Counted from the stretch's first letter, positions 1-11,711 are shown. The stretch is 64,000 nucleotides of DNA from Utricularia gibba (GCA_002189035.1 NEEC01000018.1:1178001-1242000); one strand, 5' to 3'. Program-made: numbers and translations. The notes: a model not told the origin generated them from the letters alone.

Positions 1-884
1 TGCATTGATAGTTTTTTTATATGTATATAATTATTAAAATTTCATAATATTACCGGTAATAATATTTTTTTAATTAAATACATTCTAATTATAAAACTTC
101 ACATCATCCAAAGGCATACCATTGTATATGATTAAATATTAATTTGTTTGATAATTTATTATGTTTTGAAACCGTCATTATAATATTAATTAAAATTTTA
201 TTAATTAAGATTTTACATAATTTCTTAATAATACTTTTAATTTTAATTTTATAAAAAATAAGTTTATAATCATTATGAATCTAACCCACAACCATTAAAC
301 ATAAATATCAAAATATAAATATTTAAGTTATGGACATAGTTTACGTATAAACCATACTCATAAATAATTTGGTATACGACACAGGCACTGCTTATGTATA
401 AATCATGACTGTATTGTATACAAAACATCATATGGGCACTATTTATATATAAACCATGCGCGTATTTTATATAAAACACTATATAAGTATGAATTATGCA
501 TAAAACAAGTACATAGTATATATATATATCACCGTAGCTTAACTGTAAGTATTTTGATATTTACATTTGATGGTAGAAGGCTTGATTCGTATTCATTGCA
601 GATTTTATTTTTTACAAGTTTAAAATTAAAATATATATATTTATATGAATTCATATTTCTATATGGAATCATCACTTTAATAAAAATTACAAATAAATAA
701 CATTAATTACACTTTTAACAATATTTTGAAACATGATAATGTATGCGAATGCAAATATATTCCAGTTTAATGCATATCACAATTATCACGAAATCAGTTA
801 CACAAACGAAATAAAAAATATGAGCACGTTAATCTGAATTTCATACCCGAAACCTAAATGACATACCCGAAACAGCCCGGAAAC
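1..884. other. AT-rich intergenic DNA at window start
   Basis: Very AT-rich sequence with no ORF that looks coding on either strand. The only structure I see is a degenerate tandem repeat at about 332-510, listed separately. The short minus-strand ORF over 273-479 is open only because the 51-bp repeat unit is a multiple of three. Confidence 0.7.
332..510. repeat. Degenerate 51-bp minisatellite, about 3.5 units
   Basis: Units begin near 332, 385, 436 and 487. They share the core 'gcactnntttatntataaacc' in diverged form, followed by a variable stretch containing 'tatacaaaacat' or 'tatataaaacac'. The period of about 51 bases was judged by eye. Confidence 0.5.
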
Positions 885-1069
885 CGGCGATGGCGAAGCA
901 TTTGGCTGAAGAAATCTGAGAAGAAGAAACCTTACTAGAGAATGGAGAGCACGAGCATCCAGATGGAGATGAATAGCAGGTTAATCAACAATTGTTTCTA
1001 AACCACCATGATCTTATCTTGATAATGCTTTACCCCAATAACCTATTGCATATCAGCACCCCATTATTG
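885..1069 (-). pseudogene. Duplicated relic 3' of SCPL-1, broken copy
   Basis: This stretch closely matches 13385-13560, which lies in the same position downstream of SCPL-3. There the minus strand has a 25-residue hydrophobic ORF; here the fourth codon of that ORF is TAG. I do not recognise the source gene. It was part of the segment duplicated together with SCPL-1/SCPL-3. It ends at the TRIM insertion. Confidence 0.45.
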
Positions 1070-1244
1070 TGTTAGAATATACAATTCCATGTCGAAAAAT
1101 GAAAGTGGAATAATCTAGTATATAAGAAATTATAGATCACAATTAATTAATTGAGTCTAATCTTTTCTATTGTGATCCACGCTTTTTGTGCACTTGGGCT
1201 TCATGTGTGCGGTTGCCCGACCCATCGGATCCTGAATTTCAACA
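1070..1244 (+). repeat. 5' LTR of TRIM element
   Basis: 175 bp, TG...CA termini, followed immediately by the primer binding site. Confidence 0.88.
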
Positions 1245-1432
1245 TGGTATCAAAGCGTTTGCCTCATGGCACGACGTGGGTGGCCAAAATAAGTTTCGTT
1301 TTGGTCTGAGTTCTGGTTAAAAAAAAAAAAGGGATGTATTGAGCTTAGGCGACAAAAAATTAGATCGATCTATGATCCGAGCACTACCTACAATCATAAA
1401 AAAAACAAGTCATCACCAGACTTGAGGGTGGG

Positions 1433-1607
1433 TGTTAGAATACATAATCCCACATTGGAAAATGAAAATGGAATAATTTAATATATAAGAAACTACATAT
1501 TACAAGTAATCGATTGGGTCTAATCTTTTTTAATGTGATTCACGTTTCTTGTGTACTTGGACTTCACGTGTGTGCTCGCCCAACTCATAGGATACTCAAT
1601 TTCAACA
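1433..1607 (+). repeat. 3' LTR of TRIM element
   Basis: 175 bp, the same length as the left LTR, preceded by a purine tract and followed by the second TATTG target duplication. Confidence 0.88.
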
Positions 1608-1642
1608 TATTGAACATACATCAACCACACCAGATAAGCTCT

Positions 1643-4600
1643 TTACACAGGGGACTTGGAAAGCCATCTCTCAAGCATCGCGTAGCATTCTTCCGCCTTG
1701 TGCTCCGGAGCCGTATGCCCCGCACCCTATGGGGAAAGCCCATTCCTTTACTTGTATGTGTTGGAAAAAGAGATTTTGATTTTTGTTGTGCGTTGTCAGA
1801 TCTTGCCTTAACAGTGGCAAAGGTGAGTATAGCTTCATCGTTCTTGTAACTCATGGTGTATCTAAACATTCATAGAGGATAGACTTTAGGTTAGATGGGA
1901 TATGAGTTGAGTTTATAAACAAAGAGAGTACTTGCCCTGCAACTTGGTTTTTCACCATCCATGGCCTCCACTCCTCACTTAGACTGAGATTTAGTTGCTG
2001 AATCCAAAGCAAAGTGGATCTAAACGGCATTTCCAGGTCATGATCTCCACTGTGTATGTCACATGAGTTGCACTAACTCTCTGCACTTGAAATTCATTGA
2101 ACAAAGATAGAGACTCAACATTACCTGTAGACCAAGGCTTTGTAACCTTGGTCACTAAGGTAGCGATGTATGTTGTTGGGGTGTGACACATCTTCTATGT
2201 GGGCATTCGCTATATTGCGTTGGCGTCCTGCCCATCTACTTGAGTCCCCTGGGGTTGTTCCATCGAGCATCAGCACCAAGGGAGGGAAATAATGAAACCA
2301 GAGAGAAGCCATGATACCTTCCTAACACCAAGTGCTTCTTGAACTGTAGGATCATTGGCCCAAGCATTCATTGGGATATAATTCACTTCCTGAAAAAGAT
2401 TTCGATCACACATATAGTAGAGTTTTGGACCTCAAAGGGGTTAGTGGGCAACACTAGCACAAATCGATTACCCTGCACCAAGTTTGCTCTCCGGGCATGG
2501 AAATGAAGTTGAGAGAAGTGTCATCATCATCCAAGAAAGTGCTCCATCTTGCATTCTCTCCCAGTTTTTTGATAGTCGCTGTTGAGTGGCATTTTGGCTC
2601 CAATATATGCACAATGTTTATCTGATCTAGCAACTACAACAATGACAAGCGTATAGAGTCCAGTTTCACATTCTCAATCTGATATCTGAGCAACACCTTT
2701 TCACACCTCATACATACTAGCAACTGCTTGGACGCATTCACTGTTACTAGATTCTTTGTTAACGTAGTCTCGATTGTAGGCCGTTTTCACGTGCTGAAAA
2801 AAATGATGGAATGATTAGATATGTATCAGGATAAGAGCCAGTTTGTTAGCAAGCAAACCTCATAATGCTGGTAAGATACAATTCCCATTCCATGAGCATA
2901 TGCGATTCTCTCTTTGAATTCCTTTCCTGCTGCATTGATCCCATTGCCGGATATGTGTCCCTAAAAACGCATAAAATGTGATGAGTTGAAGGTAAACAAC
3001 TCCAACTTGCCTTAGAATCATGTACCTGCAAAGCCATGGGAGGGTAGTGTCCTTGTGCCACACCTGCATAAAATGAAAAGTGAAACTTTCATATATCCAT
3101 TCTCTCTGACATGGCAATAACTGGTCTAAAGAATGAGATGTTTCTGCTAGTTGAATGCAGAGGTCTTCCTCTTCAACTGCACTCATCCATCTAAGTAACA
3201 AATACCAACCTTTGGCAATTTCATAGGCAACCAATGCGGCAATTTTGCCTCCATAGGAATCACCCGCGATGTACAGAGGATTGCCCAGAAACTTGGGGTG
3301 ATTCAACATCCACTGCATCAAAAACAACAGATCAGCTACAGGAGGCATTGTGCATCATCTACCAATATCATCATCCTACGTTTTAAGAGCACCTTTCTTA
3401 TGAACTCGTAATTCTGTTTCATGATCACGGTGTCAGACGTGTTTCCGACTTTGGCCCTGGAGTTGTACGCGAATCCAGTTCCAGGGGGATAGTCGATGAA
3501 GATTATGCTTGCAAACTAGAAACCAAAGAAACCTTCAATTTAACAGAAGTTGATCTGATTAATGGGAGAGAAGTAGAAGACACACATTGGACTGGTTACC
3601 TTCGTCCACGCCTTCTCCCTCCTGATAAGAGATGTCTTGGAGCTTCCATAGAAACGCTCTAAATCGAACGCCAAAGGACCTGCAAAACTTTCCAACTTTT
3701 TAGTTCAATATCATCGTTGCAAAAGCAATAACGGTTTTAATTTTGGCAGAAAATAGTAAAAACAAATAGTAGGATATGAATTTATTTTGAGAAAGAAATT
3801 ATCATTTCAAGTTAGAAGTATAAATAATTATTGTAATTATAATTTTCAATTTTTATAAATTAGAATGTTCTAGAATGTTTCTGGCCACTTGGCGTCATTG
3901 ATCTCCACGATTTGTTACATTTACAAAAATGATGTTCACTGTCTTAAAGTTATCACCACTGTTTATAATTTGGTATAATTAATTCTCAATATTTCAAAAT
4001 GATGGTAAATTTATTACCATTGTTTACAAAATTAATCCTAAATAATATAGTGTTCATTATTTTGGCATAATTAATCCTCAATAGTTAAAATAATTGATAT
4101 TAATAGTCCCAATTGCTTAAAACATTTGATAAAATTAATCGCCAAATAATCATGTCTAATTTATTAAATAATGCAAACTAATTATACATGATGTTCAATA
4201 TTAATGCAAATTAAAATAATCATGTCTGATATGAGTGCTAATTATGCACGATATCCAAAATATTGAGTATTAATTTTATTTTATCATGTTTTTACTATTT
4301 TTAATATTTTGAGTAACATGCTGACTTGTTGGAATCAATGTTTTAAATTCAGAAATTTTGTCGAAATTTCAGATTTCATATTTTTTTCGATATGAAATAT
4401 TTTGAAATCTGTTCTAAGATTGGTTGGAATTCGATTAAAGCTGCTTTGGTGGTGGTTTTGGGCAAAGGTGGATATAATAAAAGAAGTTTTAAGTAAAGGT
4501 TTTAATACAGAATTGTTTGGTAGAGTGTTTTATATGAAATTGATAAATTATATGGTAATTTATGTATATAGATGAAATAACAATTGTATCCATGGTTGGG

Positions 4601-5449
4601 TGCGTAAAATAACATTCGGATAGGGGTATAATGGTAATTATTTTTAACCTTAAGGATAAATAATGTCAATACAGGAAATTACACTACTTTATATAACTAA
4701 AGCCACTTATCCACTGTGTTATCCAAAGACAATTACTGGCTATAAAGTAACTTTCAGTTTAAAGCATATTACCAAATATTTGGCTGAAGTGTCCACTCTC
4801 ATAACCGTATGTCCAATTTTCAAATTTATTCCCATATTTTTATGTGAAAAATAACTAAATTCATCTAACAAACTGTTCCTTAAAGATTGAGATGATTTTG
4901 AAAATTAACCATCTCGTTGTTACTGTATATGAAAAATAGCCATCATATGGGTAAAATTTTAATTTTAATGTGAGATAAAATAATAGGATGATTAGTTTTC
5001 AAAACTCGATTATTTGACGGAGAGTGTTGTTATTGTTGTAAACGGTAAAAGGTTGGATGGAGTAGTCCTTTTGAAGAAGGAGAACAACTCACCGAATTGA
5101 TATATCAGAGCGAAGAGACTGGAGCATCCCGGCCGCGCGGTGTGCCAGAGCAATAACGGGTCGACCCGTGGGGTCTCCCTGCGACTCCACGAAGTAGTAG
5201 AACAAGTGGGTCTCTTCCTTCTCTCCCACGCTCACGTACCTGGGTGTGCGGCAGATGAGAAGAAGCACGCAGTTGGAAGAAGAGAACAGCAGCAACTCAC
5301 CCAGTTTCCAGTTTGAAGGGGAGAGCTCCAGAGAAACCCGGAAGCGTCCTCACGATTTTCTGCGCAGAGGAAGGAGCTGCAAGTGGCAGCAGGAGCAGCA
5401 GCAGGAGGAGCAGAGGGAACATGGAGACAACCGCGACGACGAGTTTCAT
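1643..5449 (-). pseudogene. SCPL-1: serine carboxypeptidase-like acyltransferase-type gene, 14 exons, two frameshifts
   Basis: All 14 exons of the family are present in order: exon 1 at 5301-5449 (signal peptide with a leucine run), exon 2 at 5093-5239, exon 3 near 3600-3680, exon 4 near 3392-3520, exon 5 with the nucleophile motif GDSYGG near 3214-3315, exon 11 at 2125-2248, exon 12 with the catalytic Asp (SGDHD) at 1936-2049, exon 13 at 1807-1861, and exon 14 with the catalytic His (GAGHTA) at 1643-1726. Exon 2 is 147 nt instead of 146 because of an extra G in the run 5170-5173, and the oxyanion-hole motif GGPG is also changed (HTARPG even in the corrected frame). Exon 11 has a one-base deletion near 2240. 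Intron 13 begins GC (1806-1805 on the minus strand) where sister copy SCPL-3 has GT. Both frameshifts are fatal to a full-length product. Closest relative in the window is SCPL-3. Confidence 0.88.
3950..4300. repeat. Dispersed AT-rich repeat, copy 1
   Basis: Lies inside intron 2 of SCPL-1. It shares a recurring pattern (ataattaatcctcaatagt, aattgatattaatagtccc, aatcatgtctaatttatt) with 15950-16250, 31690-32060 and 43430-43870. No coding capacity or clear termini seen. Confidence 0.5.
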
Positions 5450-5799
5450 GATTTCAGTTCTCACAAGAAAGCCTTCGGATCATTCTCATTAAATAGTTGA
5501 AGTAGGATGGATGTATTGCATTGCATGCATTTGAATGAATAAATGCCCTGACGTTAGCATCGAGTTTTTTAAACGAGAACGACAAAAACTACACGTATAA
5601 TTATTTTATTTCAGAATATTATTTAGTTTTTCGATCAAATTCAATTTTTTTTCTAGATTTCGACCATTGGGTATATGGTATATATATATTGATAAAAACT
5701 GGTAGGTTTGGTTGGAGCACATGCGAGTGGGGGTGGTTGAGGCCGAAGAAGGTGCTGAAAAAAGACCGTTTGATTTCTTTTGCTGATTGCCACATATTA
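5450..5799. other. 5' flank of SCPL-1
   Basis: This region matches the flank upstream of SCPL-3 (about 16760-16860 and 17330-17510), including a shared block ending 'ggttgaggccgaagaa'. It shows that the SCPL-1/SCPL-3 duplication included upstream sequence. No independent gene seen. Confidence 0.5.
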
Positions 5800-6043
5800 G
5801 CTTCTCAGTGGAAAAGATGAGGACAGTTTAATCATTCTTATATCTCATGGTATACCTGAACATTAGCAGAGGAAAGAATTTGGGGTCGAGTTGCTATGGA
5901 TTAGGTTTACAGACAAAGAGATTGCTTGCCCTAAAACTTGGTCGTTCACAATCCATGGTCTCCTCGCCTCCATGAGACTGAGATTCAGTTGACGGATCCA
6001 AAGCAAAGTGGCTGTAAACGGCATCTTTAGGTCTTGATCTTCA
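5800..6043 (-). pseudogene. SCPL fragment f1 (exons 12-13 only)
   Basis: Exon 12 is recognisable at 5930-6043 and a degraded exon 13 at about 5800-5855. The remaining exons are missing. The Gly before the catalytic Asp is changed (GGA to GAA), and the exon 12 donor keeps the GC form (ttttagg/gcaagc). It is a leftover of another unit, between the start of SCPL-1 and the end of SCPL-2, in the same orientation. Confidence 0.75.
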
Positions 6044-6593
6044 TTGTTAATTATTAATAAATATGAATAAATATGCTATTTACTTATTAAATTCATTCTT
6101 ACTATTTACACTCTAAACATGAACTCTTTCTATGATAAAATTCCAAACATATATGAATTATTAATTCTATCAGAATTTTTAATTCTTTTAAAATCAATTT
6201 TAAATTGTTTTTTTTTTCAAACGTAACTTACAATTCACGATACAACATGAAAAATTTAGGGTTCAATAGGAGCACGCTCACTCTCCATCAAGGGATGATC
6301 AATGCCAAATATTCATAAAAAATTTGCATTTCGAATTTCCATGCTAAACCCTTAAGGCTCATTTCCTATATATTTCTTGAATTAACACAATTATATACTT
6401 TACTGTAGATTTCACATGGATCTCTAGTTTTTCATGCTCATTTAAATAAAAATTGTAGTGTTATCGCATGTTCATACAAATATGTATCATTTTCGACAAG
6501 AAATTGTTCATGTAGAGTGGATGGATACCGCTACTTTTACTTGGGTTGCTTTTTTACATTATTGCACAAGTAGTGCAGAGAAGATAAGCTCTT
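6044..6593. other. 3' flank of SCPL-2 with repeat shared with 28.3-28.9 kb
   Basis: On the minus strand this matches the sequence after SCPL fragment f4 (28315-28860) and in part that after f3 (21480-21700), including 'gagcgtgctcc...cgaaccctaaatttttcatgtt'. It is part of the duplicated unit; no gene seen. Confidence 0.5.
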
Positions 6594-9500
6594 TTATAGT
6601 GGGGTATTGGAAAGCCATCTATCCACCATTGCGTAGCATTCCTCAGGCTTGTGCTCCGATGCCGTATGCCCGGCACCCTACATGAGAGCGCATTCCTTCA
6701 CTTGAGTGTATTGGGAAAAGAAGTTTAATTTATGTTGTGGGTTGCCAAATCCTACCTTCACTGTAGCAAAGGTGAGGACAGCTTCATCGTTCTTGTAGCT
6801 CATAGTATACCTGAATATTAGCAGAGTAAAGAAATTGGGGTCGACAGGATATGGATTAAGTTTGCAACAAAAGAGAATACTTGCCCTGCAACTTGGTCGT
6901 TTACAATCCATGGCCTCCACTCCTCGATTAGACTGAGATTCAATTGTCGAATCCAAAGCAACGTGCCTCTAAATGGCATCTTTAGGTCTTGATCTCCGCT
7001 GTGTGTACGCTATGCATGTTGGCATTTTGAATTCATTGAACACAGAAATAGCCTCGACCTTACCTGTAGACCAAGGCTTTGTAACCTTGATCGCTAAGGG
7101 ATCGGTGGATGTCGTTGGGGCGCACATCTTTGATGTTCGCATTCTTGATCTTCTCATGGCATTTTGTCCATTCACTTGCAGTTCCCTAGAGTTGTTCCAT
7201 CAAATATCAGCATGAAGTGAGGTAAACAATGTGAAAGAAAGTAGATATTATACCTTCCTAACACCAAGTGCATCTTGAACTATAGGATCGTTGGCCCAAG
7301 CAATCATCGGGAGATAGTTTAGCGGCTGTAAAGAACCAAGAAATCGTCATGTGGAAAGTTGTGGACCTTGACGACGTTAGTGGACGAGACATGCACATCT
7401 TAACTACCCGACACCAAGACTTCTCTCCGGGCATGGAAATGAAGTTGAGAGAAGGGTCGCAAGCCGGTTCCATTATATGCGGCATGTTTATCCGATCGAG
7501 CAGCTACAACAATGACAAGTGTATCATGTCCAGTTTCACATTCTCAATGTGATATCTGAGCAAAATCTTTTCGCACCAATTGTATACCAGCAACTGCCTG
7601 GATGCATTCACTATTACTGGATTCTGTGTTGACATAGTCCCCATTGCAAGCTCTTCTCGCATGCTGAAAAAATGATGGAATAATTTCAGATATGTAACAG
7701 GAAGACAATCAGTTTGTTAGCAAGTAAACCTCATAATGCTCATCAGATACAAGTCCCATTCCATGAGCGTATGGGATTCTCTCGTTGAATTCCTTTTCGG
7801 GTACGTTGATCGCATTGCCGGATATATATCCCTATGAATGTATAAAATGTGATGAGTTGAAGGTATGCAACTCCAACTTGCCTTAGAATCATGTACCTGC
7901 AAAGCCATGGGAGGGTAGTGTCCTTGTGCCACACCTGCATAAAATGAAAAGTGAAACTTTCATATATCCATTCTCTCTGACATGGCAATAACTGGTCTAA
8001 AGAATGAGATGTTTCTGCTAGTTGAATGCAGAGGTCTTCCTCTTCAACTGCACTCATCCATCTAAGTAACAAATACCAACCTTTGGCAATTTCATAGGCA
8101 ACCAATGCAGCAATTTTGCCTCCATAGGAATCACCCCCGATGTACAGAGGATTGCCCATAAACTTGGGGTGATTCAACATCCACTGCATCAAAAACAACA
8201 GATCAACTATCATGCATATTCAGAGTATTCAAAAACACGCACCTCAGCAACCAAATACAAGTATACAAATAATTGAGTTGTTAAGCCTAATCTCTCCAAC
8301 TATCCTATACCTTTCTCATGAACTCGTAGTTCTCCTCCATGATCATGGTGTCAGATGAGTTGCCACCTCTGGCCGCAGACTGGTACGCGAATCCAGTTCC
8401 AGCGGGATAGTCGATGAAGATTATGCTTGCAAACTAGAAACCAGAGGAACCTCAAGTTTGAAAGGAGTTGAGGTGATTGATTAATAGGAGGGAATCAAAA
8501 GTTTGGATTGCTTTCATTACCTTCGTCCATGCCTTGTCTCTTGTGACAAGAGATATCTCAGAGCTCCCATAATAACGCTCTAAATCAAAGGCCAAGGGAC
8601 CTGCAAAACCTTCCAACTTCTCAGCATAGGTTGATAATACGTATTACATATGTTTGATAGAAAATATTTATAAGAAATTTATATGTTATATTACTAAAAC
8701 ATAGTCATATTTAAATATACATAATTATTTATTGTGTATTTGAAAATAAAAATTATTTAATAGATAGATATATATGTTTTACTATTTTATAAACTCTTTT
8801 TCCATAAAAAAGAACGTAAAATTGTAATAATTATATGCTAAAAATGAACAATATCCTAAATGATAACATGAGTCATGACATTGATTGGGCAGCACGCGCT
8901 CCAGGGTTGTTGGTCCGTCTCATTCCAAAGTCTTTCAATTAGACATATCATTCATTTTCTTTGTACCAAAGAATGGATCATGTTTATCTTTCATACTCTA
9001 TTCGTCAATCTTATCAACATGATCAAGATTTAGAAATTTAAAATCCTGATTTTTTGTAGATTATTTAAAATGATGTGAATGTTAAAAATACTGATTGATA
9101 TATAAAAATTTGAAGATGAAAAATAAGTTGATTTCGGAGAAATCATATTGAAATCAATACATCTCAAAGAATTTAAATCACAAGTATAATGTGAAATTAA
9201 AAATGGATCATGTGTTGTATGGATTATTAAAAAAACCTAATTCGATCTGTTTTCATACTTTGGTGAGCCCCGGACAGAGATCCAAATGGAGTAGTCCTTG
9301 GGAAGAAGGAGAACAACTCACCGATTTCATATAAGAGAGCGAAGAGACTGGAGCATCCCGGCCCGCCGCTGTGCCAAAGCAATAGCGGGTCGACCCGTGG
9401 GTTTCCCTGCGACTCCACGAAGTAGTAGAACAAGTGGGTCTCTTCCTTCTCTCCCACGCTCACGTACCTGGGAGTGCGGCAGATGAGAAGAAGCACGCAG

Positions 9501-9677
9501 TTGGAAGAAGAGAACAGCAGCAGCTCACCCGGTTTCCAGTTTGAAGGGGAGAGCTCCAGAGAAACCCGGAAGCGTCCTCACGATTTTCTGCGAAGAGGAG
9601 GAAGCTGTAAATGGCAGCAGCAGCAGGAGGAGGAGGAGCAGAGGGAAGAAGGGCACGACCGCGACGGCGAGTTTCAT
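6594..9677 (-). CDS. SCPL-2: serine carboxypeptidase-like protein, acyltransferase-type, 456 aa, 14 exons
   Basis: Exons: 9529-9677, 9322-9467, 8521-8600, 8311-8433, 8081-8183, 7897-7934, 7730-7831, 7577-7663, 7408-7503, 7254-7325, 7064-7185, 6885-6998, 6756-6810, 6594-6677; they sum to 457 codons with no internal stop. The protein starts with a secretory signal peptide (residues about 1-29, leucine run), then [11 protein letters not shown] (oxyanion region), GDSYGG (nucleophile Ser), SGDQD (Asp) and GAGHTA (His), the catalytic triad of peptidase family S10. The G-D-S-Y form instead of G-E-S-Y is typical of SCPL acyltransferases, which use glucose esters in the vacuole; the substrate cannot be read from sequence. 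Exon 9 is 96 nt against 159-162 in the paralogs: an in-frame loss of about 21 residues after the Cys of the HIMEPAC motif. Intron 12 is GC-AG. Likely vacuolar or secreted. Confidence 0.85.
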
Positions 9678-9839
9678 GCTTTCAGATCTGGCACGAAAGC
9701 CTTTGGTTCATCATTAAATTATTGTAGTAGGATGGATGCACTCTATTTGAATGAATGATCGTAGTCATGGATGATGTGGGTTTTGGGTGTTCCGTTCTTC
9801 TTGTAAGTATACACAGTGTTTATAGACAAAAAAGTGACC

Positions 9840-9962
9840 AAAATTTGTGGTCTCAATTATTTTTTTATAAAGACATTATCTTTAATCACTTTCAGTTGGT
9901 CATAATCACATTACCAAATGATATTAATTTTAAATTGTCAATAATTTCATAATATTTATCTA
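9840..9962 (-). promoter_or_regulatory. Conserved block upstream of SCPL-2
   Basis: A block containing 'cactttcagttggtcataat' lies about 160-285 bp before the ATG of SCPL-2. It recurs upstream of SCPL fragment f2 (12115-12262, plus), SCPL-4 (23278-23425, plus) and, without a gene, at 19915-19990. Conservation next to exon 1 in each case suggests promoter sequence, but recent duplication alone could explain it. Confidence 0.4.
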
Positions 9963-10019
9963 CTTAACATGACCGGCAATTATTTAAAACAATAAAATTA
10001 ATTGGGTTTTGGGTGTCCC

Positions 10020-10440
10020 ACCTACACGTTTTTTGACAGGTACCGACGGACAGGCTGGCACGACCGGCAATTCATTTAAAGCAATAACTTACTTAAATTA
10101 GCCTAACAACACATGTAAAAGCAAAGATGCTTGGTTGATGTTCTATGCACTCTATATGAATAATTTTTATGCAAAACAAACAAAAAAAATGTTATCAAAT
10201 CTTAAATATGAGATTATGCAAAGTTATAACTCATTAGCATGACAAGAAAATAAAGTTACAAAATTTATTTCAATGAGCATGAAAAACTAGAGAACCATGA
10301 GAAAATCTATTGAAAAGTACATAACTGTATTAACTCAAGAAATCCACAATAAACTTTAAATTTAGGGTAGAAAATAAAAAAAAAATGCAAAATTTTAGTG
10401 GGATGGCTACAGCGAATAGATCTGATTTGATCATGCTTTT
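10020..10440. other. Duplicated spacer matching the SCPL-4 3' flank
   Basis: From about 10115 this closely matches 27515-27930 downstream of SCPL-4 (shared: 'gataatttttatgcaaaa', 'aatgttatca', 'ttgatcatgctttt'). The start (ctacacgttttttgac...) also matches 19023-19085. It links an SCPL 3' end to a CYSTM copy, as at 27.5-28.0 kb. Confidence 0.5.
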
Positions 10441-10767
10441 TGAAAAGTGTTTTTTTGTCAACTTGGTTCAATGTATTCTTAGATTTAATTATAAGGCGTA
10501 TACATGTGCCTCACGTGCGTTTCGTTGCCAGTTCGAAAAGGTTGCAAAAAGATTTGTATGATTCAGTCCAATCAACCTCGGTGAGCCGGTGGCCGTTCCT
10601 CCGCCTCATGAATATGCGGCTTTCAACTTTCTTAATTGGGTTTCAGTGATTACCCCTTAATTTTCTTGATGCCATCGGAGGAGTTGTTCCACAAGGACGC
10701 CGCCTACGCCCTGCCGGCGTTTCCGCCGACAGGCTATCGTTAGGAGTACCCTTCCCAGGGATATCAT

Positions 10768-11053
10768 CCGCGGTAGTTATTTTGGAAAATATATACTGTC
10801 ATCCCACTGTATTAGAAAAATACATTGTGTTGGAAAAATATACATAACATGTGAAAAAAAAAAAAATAGATTTAGTGTGTGAAAGATAAAGTTATAATAT
10901 ATACTTTAATAAAAGACACTTATCTCCCGGGCTTATTTTGAAAAATACACTCTGTAAAATTATTATGTGAAAAAACTATCATCCTATGTGTGATGTTTTG
11001 TGTTGAGTGTGTGTCAGAGAAATGGAGGGTTGGTAGATTTATAAAACAACTAT
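10768..11053. repeat. AT-rich insertion within CYSTM pseudogene 1 exon 2
   Basis: About 286 bp absent from the homologous positions of the other CYSTM copies. It contains internal near-repeats (tattagaaaaatacattgtg / ttggaaaaatatacataaca). I cannot define termini or a family. Confidence 0.45.
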
Positions 11054-11129
11054 ACCCCTCCGCCACAGCATAAATAAACCGCGAGTGACCACGTCCTTGT
11101 AAGGATGGTATGGTTACCTACGCACTAAA

Positions 11130-11333
11130 TGGGAAACAATAAGCAAAATACATATTTTATAAAAGTTTATTAGCAAAATACTCAATGTTATGAAAACGTT
11201 TGCTAAATACATGTTTGCAGAATACATGCTTTTTAATGACAATTGTGAACAACAATTGTGTAATGTACGGTAAACTAGTAACAAACTTCATAAAACTAGA
11301 GGTAAGTGTATTAGAAAATTAATAAAATATATA

Positions 11334-11369
<36 letters not shown>

Positions 11370-11711
11370 TTATTTATTTACAAAATAAGTAAAGTTGAAA
11401 TTATTTGAAAATTTTTTTAAAAAGTCATTTAGCAAAATCTTTGCTACACAATCGATTGGTGGGTTTGCATCAATAAGATCAATCAAGTCGGCCAGCGTTG
11501 TTTTAATTGAAGATACAAAAGGAATCCATTACTCTCTTCTCTGACTTTTTCAAGACAGTAATTAGGGTTGAATAGCATGGGTGCATATCTGCATAGGTGC
11601 ATAGGTGTATAGGTGTATAGTTGCAGAAAACATGTATTTTGTTTATGTTTTATTGAATTTATGTATTTTGCTAATTCATATTTTCTACATATGTATTTTA
11701 CTAACGGAACC
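11130..11711. mobile_element. MITE-like foldback element
   Basis: A 582-bp insertion in intron 2 of CYSTM pseudogene 1. Candidate 7-bp target duplications CACTAAA lie at 11123-11129 and 11712-11718; the empty form (cactaaaccgtcggatcc) is seen near 22874. The first and last 80-90 bp are imperfect inverted repeats built of subrepeats such as 'agcaaaatacat' and 'aaatacatgtttgcag' (right arm read in reverse: taaaatacat, agcaaaatacat, aaatacatgttttctgca). No transposase. A (TA)n run lies at about 11337-11364. A hAT-like or Mutator-like origin is possible but not shown. Confidence 0.65.

Larger units (their letters stand above)
1070..1607 (+). mobile_element. TRIM (terminal-repeat retrotransposon in miniature), complete
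   Basis: The element has two 175-bp direct terminal repeats, 1070-1244 and 1433-1607, each starting TGTTAGAATA and ending TTTCAACA. A primer binding site resembling the initiator methionine tRNA complement (TGGTATCAAAGC, 1245-1256) directly follows the left repeat. A polypurine tract (cttgagggtggg) ends at 1432, just before the right repeat. Perfect 5-bp target site duplications TATTG flank it at 1065-1069 and 1608-1612. The internal part is only 188 bp and codes for nothing, which defines a TRIM. The empty site is visible in the paralogous segment near 13564 (ccattattgaacat). The repeats differ at about 34 of 175 positions by hand count, mostly transitions, so the insertion is not recent or has been heavily methylated. 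Confidence 0.9.

Noticed and set aside
1514-1849. 111-codon plus-strand ORF
   Set aside because: Runs from the TRIM LTR into antisense SCPL-1 exon 14; chance reading frame.
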